Assembly: GCF_022898935.1 (NCBI RefSeq)
Contig: NZ_JALIRP010000003.1
Coordinates: 496,001-560,000 of the forward strand
Source of the DNA: Paenibacillus mangrovi
GTDB taxonomy: Bacteria; Bacillota; Bacilli; Paenibacillales; Paenibacillaceae
Reading direction: 5' to 3'
Length of the DNA: 64,000 nt
The notes below the pieces were generated by a model, which did not search any database, was not told the DNA's origin, and was given only the letters and a program-made list of their open reading frames with translations. Made by a program: the position numbers and the translations under genes. This document shows positions 1 to 9,600 of this stretch, in pieces (the first letter of the stretch is position 1; every line of letters begins with the position of its first letter).

Positions 1-876
1 ATGGCGGATCGCCAGTTCCCTTCGGACCTCATTGGCCAGCCGGTTATACGTCGTCTGCTCCTCTTTTAACCGGGCCTGCAGTGTTCTTGCGCTCAGCTTC
101 ATCTCCCGGGCCGCGTCCTGCAGTGTGGGGAAAAAGGACGGCATGCACGATAAAATCCACTCCCGCAGGCGGGATGACAGGACCGAGCCTTGCGCCAGCT
201 TCACCCGCACTTCCTCCGCAATCGTTTCAAAAACGCCTAGCAGGCGCGTATCCGCTCCTATTACGGGAAAATCAAGCATGTCCCTCGTAAACGTGAGTGT
301 ATTCTCCTCTTGCCCGAACAGCGGCGCTATCCCTAAAGCCGCCATATATTCCTCCTCCGGAGCGCACCGTTCATGCGAGAAACCAGCTCCAAGAGGCTTA
401 ATCGGCCTGCCGCTGAGCTGCAGCATGATTTGAATCAGGGAAACGGCCATATCCTCAATGCAGTGACGACTGAAGCCATGGACCGAATAATTCAGGAACA
501 GACGAAGGGTGATGTTTGCTCCTGCATGTTCGAGCTCGATATTGTACTGGCTGCAAACGACGTAATTGTATTTTTGATACGCCACAAGTGCCTCGCCAAT
601 GGTTTTCGAATGGAACATGACATATCCCAGCACTCCTAGGTCGGAGATGTTCATGGACTGTCCCTGATGAAGCCCAAAGGCCTGATCCCCCGTAAAATCG
701 GCAGCCGCTTGCACGATACGTTCGAGTTCCCCTGCTTCGATCCTCGCCTCAGTCTGGCTGAACAGCCCGCCATCGATACCCGCTTCTATGCAAAAAGCAT
801 CCCAGTCATAACCCTTCATCACGATCAATTTTCGAATAGGCCACAGCATGGATACCGATACATCTTCCTTTTTCAA
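1..876 (-). CDS. AraC-family regulator, C-terminus cut by window edge
   Basis: Translation of the reverse strand gives 292 codons with no stop before base 1. The long N-terminal part resembles the arabinose-binding-type domain of AraC/OruR-like regulators. The last visible part (motif SARTLQARLKEE) is the first helix-turn-helix of an AraC domain, so the second one lies outside the window. I chose TTG at 876 because GGAGGGG sits 8 bases upstream. In-frame ATGs exist farther upstream but lack a clear ribosome site. It is divergent from the reductase at 1042, with a 165-base gap that should hold both promoters, so it may regulate that gene. The effector is unknown. Confidence 0.8.
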   Translation of the reverse strand, partial: MKKEDVSVSMLWPIRKLIVMKGYDWDAFCIEAGIDGGLFSQTEARIEAGELERIVQAAADFTGDQAFGLHQGQSMNISDLGVLGYVMFHSKTIGEALVAYQKYNYVVCSQYNIELEHAGANITLRLFLNYSVHGFSRHCIEDMAVSLIQIMLQLSGRPIKPLGAGFSHERCAPEEEYMAALGIAPLFGQEENTLTFTRDMLDFPVIGADTRLLGVFETIAEEVRVKLAQGSVLSSRLREWILSCMPSFFPTLQDAAREMKLSARTLQARLKEEQTTYNRLANEVRRELAIRH

Positions 877-1041
877 CTTGTCTTCCCCTCCGCTGACGCA
901 AATGATCATGTTATTCGCGCGTTTAGTCATGTCACTGGTGATGCGTTCCCGTTTATGATGATCTTGGCTTTATTTTAACACGGCAATCAGCCGCTGCGTG
1001 AAAACGAAGCACAATCATGCCATCTGAGGAGGAAATCCTTT

Positions 1042-1620
1042 ATGAAAAAAATCGTGGTCATTATCGGCCATTCCGATACCCAAAGCTACTGTCACGCGCT
1101 CGCACAGGCCTACATCCGGGGAGCCGAAGGCAGCGGAGCAAGCGTCCGCATACTCGATCTCGCCGCTATGGATTTTAGTCCTATTTTACAGTACGGATAC
1201 CGCAAGCGGACCGAGCTTGAACCCGATCTGGTCGCAGCCCGGGAAGTCATTCTCTGGGCAGATCATCTCGTATGGATATATCCAACCTGGTGGGGCACCA
1301 TGCCTGCCATTATGAAAGGCTTCATCGACCGGGTATTCCTGCCGGGGTTTGCGTTTACCTCCGCGCCGGACACCTTGATTGCCAAGAAGCTGCTCGTAGG
1401 AAAAACCGCTAGATTGCTGGTCACGATGGATTCACCATCCTGGTATTACCGCCTCGTTCTCAAACGGGCTGGACATACGATCATGAAGCGCGGCATCCTG
1501 AAGTTCAGCGGCATTAACCCGGTGCGTATTACCGAAGTGAATACCGTGAAGTTGTTATCCACGGAAAAGCGCAAGCGCTGGCTCGATCAGGCGGAGGCTA
1601 TGGGAGCCAAGCATGCTTAG
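1042..1620 (+). CDS. NAD(P)H:quinone reductase, flavodoxin-2 fold
   Basis: 192 residues, the usual length for the Flavodoxin_2/NQO-MdaB family, which moves two electrons from NAD(P)H to quinones or electrophiles using FMN or FAD in the cytosol. The N-terminal strand KIVVIIGHSD, with the following Ser/Tyr phosphate loop, and the motif WIYPTWWGTMPA are the flavin-contact signatures. The family's usual FIDRVF segment follows. GAGGAGG lies 9 bases before the ATG. It stands alone, divergent from a partial AraC-type regulator and convergent with the anti-sigma gene, separated by a shared terminator. The substrate cannot be told from sequence. Confidence 0.85.
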   Translation: MKKIVVIIGHSDTQSYCHALAQAYIRGAEGSGASVRILDLAAMDFSPILQYGYRKRTELEPDLVAAREVILWADHLVWIYPTWWGTMPAIMKGFIDRVFLPGFAFTSAPDTLIAKKLLVGKTARLLVTMDSPSWYYRLVLKRAGHTIMKRGILKFSGINPVRITEVNTVKLLSTEKRKRWLDQAEAMGAKHA

Positions 1621-1628
1621 TGGCATGC

Positions 1629-1675
1629 CAAAAAAGGGTCCCCCGGCGCCATCCATGGCCCAAGGAACCCCTTTT
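1629..1675. terminator. bidirectional terminator between reductase and anti-sigma gene
   Basis: A GC-rich hairpin with A-tract on the left (AAAAAAGGG) and T-tract on the right (CCCCTTTT). It sits between two convergent genes and can end transcription in both directions. Confidence 0.7.
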
Positions 1676-1701
1676 CATGATCCAATCGATCTCGTTAAGG
1701 T

Positions 1702-2553
1702 CTACTTCGGATTTTCATTGCTCATCCAGCTGTCGACATAAAGCGGTTCGTTGTAATCCTCGCGTGCGGACAGCTTCTGAAGAAGCTCCTCCGCTTCGCT
1801 GCGGGTAGCAAAACCGCCCAACGCCACGATATACTTGCCGTCTTTTGTTTTGATGACGCTGCTGCCGTCCTGGGTATACTGCTCGTCAAGAAATCCCAGC
1901 GTCTCGCCAAGCTCCATCCCCTGGCTCCGCACATAGAAGACCTCATGAGCCTTTTCCTTTTTCTCTGCACCAAACAGCTTCAGCTGGATATACCCGGGCT
2001 TCTGGTACTCCGACACGGAATAATCGACGTTATCCTTGAGCTCCACCACAAACCGGACCATCGAATCATCCAAAATGATATTGTTGTAGACATCCTTTAC
2101 ATTCGATAGAGCACCGATATCCTGTTTCAATTTCTCGCCATCCAGATTCCGTACGCCGTTAAAGGTGAAGATCAGACGGTTTGGCGCTTCCTTGTGTTCG
2201 ACCGTGTAGGCCGGAGCACTCGTGGTTTGTTCGCCGCCAATCGTAAAGTGGATATTCAGCGTATTCTCCTGCACCGTCGTTGTCACGGCAACGCCGTCCG
2301 TACGTTCACCACCGCCGCCAACTTGCAGCACCTTGACGATCGACCCGACGACGGGTACATCGGATAAAGCCATGGCAACACCAGGTACATTAACGGTGGT
2401 CATCAGAGCTGCGCAAGCGGCAACAAGAACGGACGATCCGCGAAGCCATCTCATTTTCCGCTTGTGCATGCGTCCCCGCTGCGTGGCTTCATGAATTACC
2501 TCGGAGAGGTGGGATGGAATTTCTATATTTTCGTAGCGATCTTTTCCTGTCAT
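1702..2553 (-). CDS. Membrane anti-sigma factor with SPOR-like C-terminus
   Basis: 283 residues. The first ~35 residues are charged and cytosolic, which is the likely sigma-binding part. A membrane segment follows at about 38-60, and then the LSDVPVVGSIVKVL stretch typical of DUF4179-type anti-sigma proteins. The external part is a beta-rich domain (about 85-210), and a C-terminal segment (about 225-280: GKYIVALGGFATRSEAEELL) resembles a SPOR/sporulation-related repeat, a fold that binds denuded peptidoglycan in other proteins. Its ATG overlaps the sigma gene stop by 4 bases, so the two are translationally coupled. The inferred role is to hold the ECF sigma factor at the membrane until a wall signal is sensed. 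The ligand is unknown. Confidence 0.75.
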   Translation of the reverse strand: MTGKDRYENIEIPSHLSEVIHEATQRGRMHKRKMRWLRGSSVLVAACAALMTTVNVPGVAMALSDVPVVGSIVKVLQVGGGGERTDGVAVTTTVQENTLNIHFTIGGEQTTSAPAYTVEHKEAPNRLIFTFNGVRNLDGEKLKQDIGALSNVKDVYNNIILDDSMVRFVVELKDNVDYSVSEYQKPGYIQLKLFGAEKKEKAHEVFYVRSQGMELGETLGFLDEQYTQDGSSVIKTKDGKYIVALGGFATRSEAEELLQKLSAREDYNEPLYVDSWMSNENPK

Positions 2554-3092
2554 GTCATATCCACCCCTTCCTTGATTAAATGTTTTTTGAGCTTGGCCAG
2601 GATTCGGTAAACCTTGGTCTTGACGGTGTTTTCCGGGAGGGATAACACTTCCGCCATATCCTTGAAGCGCTTGTCCTCAAAATATTTTAGAATAATAAAT
2701 GCCTTATCTTCCGGCTGAAGCTGATCCAGCGCCTCGTATAGATCCCACTTCTCTTCCAAAGACACCGGCCCTTCCATGGTGGAAAATTCGACCGCGCTGT
2801 CCTCCATGTAGGTGTACCTTTTATTTTTCCTCATATAATCCAATGCGCAGTTGATTACAATCCGGCTGATCCATGTCTCAAAGTACTCCGGATTGTTCAT
2901 GTTTTTAAAAGAAAGATAGGCTTTGTACGTTGCTTCCGATACGATCTCCAAAGCCTCCTGTTCATTTTTTACATAACAATAAGCAAAACGGTATAGCTTC
3001 TCTTTACAGGATTCGATCCGTTCGCTAAACTCCTGCTCGGTTAATTTCGCGTTTCCTTTCAGTTTCTTCACCCCCTGGCGGCTGAAAAGCAC
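2550..3092 (-). CDS. ECF-type RNA polymerase sigma factor (SigV/SigW-like)
   Basis: About 180 residues with sigma region 2 (CKEKLYRFAYCYVKNEQEA, then ETWISRIVINCALDYMRK) and region 4 (LQPEDKAFIILKYFEDKRFKDMAEVL, with helix-turn-helix NTVKTKVYRILAKLK). It lacks regions 1.1 and 3, as ECF factors do. The start is uncertain: GTG 3092 or GTG 3071, neither with a strong ribosome site. It is co-transcribed with the overlapping anti-sigma gene. An ECF-style promoter lies about 50 bases upstream, which suggests the factor drives its own expression. Family knowledge points to envelope-stress response. The regulon cannot be seen here. Confidence 0.88.
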   Translation of the reverse strand: MLFSRQGVKKLKGNAKLTEQEFSERIESCKEKLYRFAYCYVKNEQEALEIVSEATYKAYLSFKNMNNPEYFETWISRIVINCALDYMRKNKRYTYMEDSAVEFSTMEGPVSLEEKWDLYEALDQLQPEDKAFIILKYFEDKRFKDMAEVLSLPENTVKTKVYRILAKLKKHLIKEGVDMT

Positions 3093-3138
3093 TTATCGTA
3101 TGGCTTCACCCTAAGTTCTTGAATGCTGTTATGCCCGT

Positions 3139-3167
3139 TAGACTGAGGAGAGCGTGAAAAAGTTTCA
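3139..3167 (-). promoter_or_regulatory. Candidate ECF autoregulatory promoter
   Basis: On the reverse strand TGAAAC (-35), 17 bases, then AGTCTA (-10). This matches the AAC-type -35 and CGTCTA-like -10 of Bacillus ECF promoters. It points straight at the sigma gene. Confidence 0.6.
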
Positions 3168-3311
3168 AATTATTTTTGTAAATAAAAACGGGTTGGTTAT
3201 ACTACAAGGGAAATATACTATAATCTGTAACTTTTTGATATCAATCATGTTATGTATATAAACGATGCATTCGCATTCACGTGGAAATATATAAGGAATG
3301 GAAGTGAGCTT

Positions 3312-3608
3312 ATGACGGAGACACCACAGGAGAATGGACGGATTGAGGAGCTCCGTAGGAAACACTCGGAGCTGTGGAATGAAATATCGGTGATGAATGA
3401 GGATGAGGCCGAGCACCTGCTGAACAGCTTCTCCAGCCAGATTAAGCGCGAGCATATAAACAAACACTCCCTCAAAGAGTTAAGCCAGGAATTAGGCTTG
3501 AACGACACGGTGCGGTCACCATGGTTCTACGTATCCGTAATCATTGGCCTCTGCATTCCCGTTCTCTTATATGCGGCATTTATATACATCTCTTTGTTGC
3601 TGGAGTAG
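3312..3608 (+). CDS. Small membrane protein of unknown function
   Basis: 98 residues from ATG 3312, preceded by GGAAGTGAG. A longer reading frame begins at 3252, but its start has no ribosome site. Residues 1-65 are charged and helical, rich in Glu and Asn. A single membrane segment (SVIIGLCIPVLLYAAFIYISLLL) closes the protein, so it is probably a tail-anchored cytosolic domain. I recognise no family. It is divergent from the ECF sigma operon and could be part of the same stress response, but only position suggests this. Confidence 0.6.
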   Translation: MTETPQENGRIEELRRKHSELWNEISVMNEDEAEHLLNSFSSQIKREHINKHSLKELSQELGLNDTVRSPWFYVSVIIGLCIPVLLYAAFIYISLLLE

Positions 3609-3626
3609 CCCACTTCTGATAAACGT

Positions 3627-3675
3627 AAAACAGCAGCCCGGTCCGAAAATATAAGGACCGAAGCTGCTGTTTTTA
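3627..3675. terminator. bidirectional terminator
   Basis: Arms AACAGCAGC and GCTGCTGTT with a nested GGTCC/GGACC pairing, A-run on the left and T-run on the right. It lies between the convergent small membrane protein gene and the amylopullulanase gene. Confidence 0.85.
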
Positions 3676-3694
3676 TTAAATCATAATTGCACTC

Positions 3695-6600
3695 TTATCT
3701 TGCGGTTAGTAGCTTATAAATCACCTGTGCGCTTTCCGCGCGGGTGGCTTTGCCCTGAGGCATAAATTGATGGTTTCCGTCACCAGTCAGCAGTTTCAGC
3801 TTCGCCGCCATTTGAACGGTATCCTTCGCCCAATCGCTGATTCCGGCCGAATCTGTAAATGGAAGAGCTGCTCCTGCTCCCGTACCGTCAAGCTGGGTAT
3901 GATTCTTCGCTTCATAAGCCCGGATCAGCATAACGGCCATCTCTTCACGTGTAATCAAGGCGCTTGGTTCAAATGCCGTCTGTGAACGGCCTTGCACAAT
4001 ACCCGCCTCATTAACAGCCGCAACGGATGCCGAATACCACTGATCTGCAGGCACATCCGCGAATTTGGCCGGGTGCTCCGCTTTTAATTCCAAAGCTCGC
4101 GCGATCAGCGCGGCAAATTCGGCCCGTGTAATGCTGCGTTTAGGATCGAACAGATCAGCCGTCGTGCCCGTAAGAATCTGTTTGGCTGCCAAATAAGATA
4201 CCGCACCTGATGCCCAATGATCGGCTGCCAAATCCTTAAAGCTCTTATTGAACTCCAGTACGCCATATTTCGAAAAATGCTGAAGCTCCGTCGTCATGGT
4301 TCCGTCCGTATTCAGCTTTCCACCGATAAACTTAATCTTGCCGTCATCTGTTAGATCATAAACGGCAATGCGTTCCTGGTTCGCATGACTGTCTACCTTT
4401 AGGTCCAGCAGCAAGGGCTTGTTAAATTCCTTGATTTCCTTCACAACCTTGCCGTTTCCATCGATCAAGCACAGCTTGAAATCATAGATTTCAGAGGCTT
4501 GCACCAGATTGGCATGGGCTGCGCTGCCTGCCTTTGATAACAGTTCCCCGGCTGCATCCTTGCCGACCGTTTCCATATTCAGAGCAATTTGCAGACCTGC
4601 CGCCTGGGCTGAGCCAGAGGCCGAAAACTGCTCGAGCACCGCTGCCGGAATGGTGAGTAGGTCGCTTCTATGCTTCAACTGCAGCGCTTTCCCTTGCAGC
4701 ATACCGGCTGTCAGCACAGGCAGAAGCACCTTCCCGGCGCTTCCCGCATCCAGTGTAACCACACTGCCTCCCTGGCTGCTGACCGCTGCTTTGATCTGTT
4801 CTGCGGTGAAAACGACAGTCTTGGCATCCTTGCCGCTTTGACCATGGCCTGGATTCGCCGTACCGCTGCCTTGATTGCCCTGCGAACTGCTTCCTCCACT
4901 CGTATTGCCGTCGCTGCCTTCTTGCCCGCCATTTCCGGTATTCCCGTCTTTTTTGGACACAACGACAGTGCTTTTCGCTTGATATTGACCATCATGAGTC
5001 GTCACTGTAATGATTGCCGTCCCTGCCTTAAGCGGTGTTACAGCTCCGGCTCTATCCACCTTGGCAATGGAATCGTCGCTTGACGTGAACGTAACCGATT
5101 TATCCGATGCCTGGTCAGGCAGCACGGCTGCGATCAATTGACCGGAAGCTCCGCCAGCCGTCAAATTCAGCGTACCTGGAGTGAGCGTCACGCCCGTTAC
5201 GCGTACCGGTTTCGGCTCTCCTCCCCCACCCGTGCGGGTAATGGAAAGTTCAATCGTTTTGGTTGCCTTGCCAGCACGCCCCTGGTCCTTATACCAAGGC
5301 AAATTTAGCGTTTCTGCGCTTGGCTCGGCATGTACGCTGAAACGGTTAAGCCCTGGCGCCAGTGGAATTCCCGTTACCTCTACGTTTCCTCTATCATCCA
5401 TCGTATCTGCCGGAATCGGCTGTCCGTTAATCGTCACATTCGAACCGTAAGGTACGTTGGCCTTCAAAGTAAATTGCTCGGCGTCCGTTTCATAAGCTAT
5501 CGCATCCCCATAGGAGGTCCGGGGCAGCGTGATGATCATCGGCATATCCACCCAGCGGAGAACGTAATCATCGATGGTCATCCGGTTGCCGCCTTGGTTC
5601 TGGATAGTCAGCTTCATGTTGGTATCCTCTGAAGAATACGCATAATTACTCATATCGGCTGTATCGTCAGCCAGACGGGCGTGAGAGGTCAACGCCTCTG
5701 TCACCCAAGTTCCCCGTGTATACTTGTATTGAATCGCTTTTCCGGCCATCATTTTGAAGCTGTACTCCACGACGTCACGAGTGGTCGCTCCGCTCGGGAC
5801 ATTCAGCTTGCCTCCGGCCTGATTCCATCCGTTAAAATCTCCGGCAATGTAAATATCGTCCTGAACCGGCGTGTAGCTCGGCAGATGGAGACGAAGTTTG
5901 ACGTCAACCATGACAAGCTTAGGCGTAACGCTCTGCTCATCGGAGTTTGAACGGTTATAAGATGAATCCACTGCTGCGACCTTGTAAATGTAAGTCGTAT
6001 CGTTGCTTACCGTAAAATCGGTGTACGAACGGGCTGCCCCGTCAAGAACGGCAAGCTTTTTGAAATTGCCCCCGTCCTGTTTCCGATAGATTTCGAACTT
6101 GTAGATGTCGTCGCCTTCCGCCGTCCACGCAAGCTGAGCCCGGTTGGATTCCGTGTTGATCGGAGCCAGGACAGGCTTGCCCGGCGGCGTCATGTCATTC
6201 GGATCAGCGTACACATCAACAGAAGACTTCGCCGATTCGGTATAGGTCTCCCCATGATTGGTAGACACCTTAGCAAAGTAGTGATAGGCTCCCGCCTCTG
6301 TCGGTTCGAATACCGCCCAGTACACTTTTTTCCCGTCCGAGGTATCCTGTAGGTAACGCAGCTTCACTTCAGCCGCATCCGATTCGTCCGTACCTTCCTT
6401 ATAAAATGCCAACTTGGCAGTAACGCCCGGCATTTCTTTTCCGGTATAGGCAGATTCATCAGATAATCCCGGAATATCCAGGGTGACTTGAATTTGCGAG
6501 GTCGTATGACCGGCGCCCAAGGTCACAGGGGTAGATGGCTGTGTAATCTCTACCGAATGTATGGAATAGAAAGGCGTAGCCGTCGCGAATTCGCTCAAAC

Positions 6601-9600
6601 TGCTTTCTCCCTGGCCTTTAACGGCTGTGACCGTGTAATAATATTTCATTCCGTTCTGAACGCTTGTATCGGTCCAGGTCGTACCGCTGACGATTCCTAC
6701 TTGCTCCAGTGAGCCTCCCTCAATCGGCGAACGGTATATGTGATATGCATCGGCTCCCTGGACAGCGTCCCACTCCAGGCTAACAGAGAGATTGCCTGCG
6801 GTCGCCTTGACATGGGTCACTGAAGGGACAATCTCCAGCGCTCCATCCGAAGTCATCATCAAGCCAGTCATTGCTTTGACCGTCAAATTGGCTTTGCCAT
6901 CCACAAATTGGACCTTCGTGCCGCTTCCCAACAGATCGGTAAAACCGATAACCGAAGGCAGAAATCCCGCTGCATCAAGGCTCACCGTAACGTCACTGTT
7001 TCCACGGTTAATAACGACCAATCCTGCCTGGGCATCCGTTTTCCGAGCATAAGCAATGACGTCGCCCTTGTCGTACGCCACTTTCAAGCTGCCTGTTCGG
7101 AAGGCCTCGTTCTCATTACGGATTTCTGCTGCCTTTTGATAGGTCGCGAATAAATTCGCGTAATCTCCAGTACCGGTATAATTGCCACCCGATTCGCTGA
7201 CGCGATCCCAAGGGAAGGTACGACGGGAATCGGGATCCTTGGTGCCCTCAAGCCCGACTTCATCGCCATAGTAGATGGTCGGCGCTCCTGGGTAGCTCAT
7301 TTGGAAAATAGCCGTAAGCGCCTGCATGCTCATCGCCTGATTTGTTGGGCTTGGAGCAATCTTCAGATGCTCCTCCTCCCAAGTCGGATTCTGATATTTC
7401 GTAATCGACCGAATGGTGTCATGCGAATCGACCAGATTCAGCATAACCTCCCACGCTTCCTGGGGATAATCCTCGCGAATGGACTCCAGCGCGTCGTTGA
7501 ACTGGGCGGCGTTTCCGTTCAGGACAAACGTTTGCAAAGCGTTGCGGAAGCGATAATTCATGACCGAGTCGAACTGATCCCCCAAGAGGAACTTGGTCGC
7601 AACGCCCCACTCTTCGCCTAAAATAATCGGATCATCAATCGTTTCTCCGTTGCTGTCCGAACGGCCTGCTGTCGACTTGACCGCCTTTCTGAACTGTTCC
7701 CAGGTTCCCGAGGATACATCTGGAGCGACGTCCAGCCGCCACCCGCGGGCTCCGAGCCACTCCCAGCGCTGGGAATTGGCTTCCTGCATCTGCTTGCCAG
7801 CCTGATCATCCAATAAACCAGTCAGATCATGTCCGATGACTTGATCGCGGTATCCCTGCACGTTCCATTCATGATTGCCCGGAAGTCCAGCGGAATCACC
7901 GGCTGCAGGCTCAGGTGCATCAATGACAGGAAGGGAATCAAACCCCCACCAGCCTTCGTATTTGTAGTGCCCGTCGACCTTTTCATTCGTGACCTTAAAC
8001 CATTTCGTAAAGTCGAAGTCGTCCGGATATACATAATTTTTGCTCGTAGCCGGATTTACCTTCGAGGTAAAGGAAGCGATTGTCTCCTGCTCCGCCTTAT
8101 CACGGGTTACACTTGCATCGGCATTCATTTTGTCATAGACCTTGGACCAAAATTCATAAGCGCCGATCTCCGGATACTTCTCATACCGGTCAAAATAAAT
8201 AGAGTCGTCCCCTACGTGATTAAAGACACCGTCCACAATCAGCCGGATGCCCTTCGCCCGTGCCTGCTTCGCAAACTCGGTGAATACCCGGTCGGAAGCG
8301 GCTCTAGTCTGCTCATAATTCAGGCCCGAGGTAGGATCGCCCGGGATGTTGTATACCGGCTGCCCAAACATCGGATCCAGATGCTTGTAATCGGTGGCAT
8401 CGTATTTATGGTTGGAGGCTGCCCATGCGACGGGATTGAAGTAAATAACGTTCACACCGAGCGATTTCAGGTAATCCAGCTTTTGGCCCACTCCCTGAAT
8501 ATCGCCGCCGTAGAACTCGTTGGTCCAGATTCCGTCACTCTTGGCGTCCGGATAATAAGGTTTGTTCTCTGGAAGCACACGGTCCGGATTCTCCGGAACG
8601 TCTTTCCATGTCCCAGCCACATCCTCCGGAGCAGGATCATTGGCTACGCCGCCATCGAAGAATTGCAGCTTATGCCCGTTTTTGACGGTCATGGTTTCTC
8701 CCGGGAGAGCTCCCCCGCGGTAACCATCCACGATTTTAGCCCGGTTGTTCGCAGGATTGCCGTCGAGGAAACGGTCTGGGAAAATTTGATAGACCACGGC
8801 ATTTTTCATCCAGTCCGGGGTCACGAAATCACTCTTGTATACGGTCAGATCGTAAGGAAGGACGCCATCATCTGCTGTTGTCCCTATGCCTCCGCGCGTA
8901 GCGTCATCCCCATATTCCACCTTGGTCATCCCGTCGATCAGAATGAATTTATAATTCCATACGCCTATGCCTTGAAATGCTGTCTTGGGGATCGTAATCT
9001 CCCAATAATCCTGGCCACCGAAGGAGGTTGCGAGGTGCATGTCATAGGCTGTGGAAAGTCCTCCCGGATTCGTCAGTTCCACCCGGGCCGCCTGCACATC
9101 ACCGGCTTCTGCAGCGATGCGGAGGGTCAGATCCTCCGTTGTCTCTTTAACGGCTCCAAAAGGCTTCTTGTACGTGATCGAGCGCGAATCGAAGTAAAGC
9201 TTGCTCTTATTGATTTTTCCGTCATAGGAAGCGTCCGCCGGCTTGTAATTGGTGCTCAGCTCCGGCTTTTCCCGGCTCAAATCAATGGAGAATATGACAT
9301 CGGCCGGATCGAGGGTATTCAGGATAAAATCGTCGCCGCTGCTATTCCCGTAATTCTTGGTACCGTCCCGAGTGTTTCCCAGCACCACTTTCATGGCATA
9401 ATTGCCTGCCGGCACAGAGCGCTGAAGCTCGTAGACCGAGCCGTCGAACTTCGTATCGACAAACATCTGCTTCGCCTCGGCAGGAGCCCATTCTCCTTCG
9501 CCAAATACCGGCTGAATGTTACCCACCAGTCTTGGCCACTGCTCCTCTGGCAGTTTCGGTGCATACTGAGGCAGGCCCTGTACATTCGGGATATTGATTC

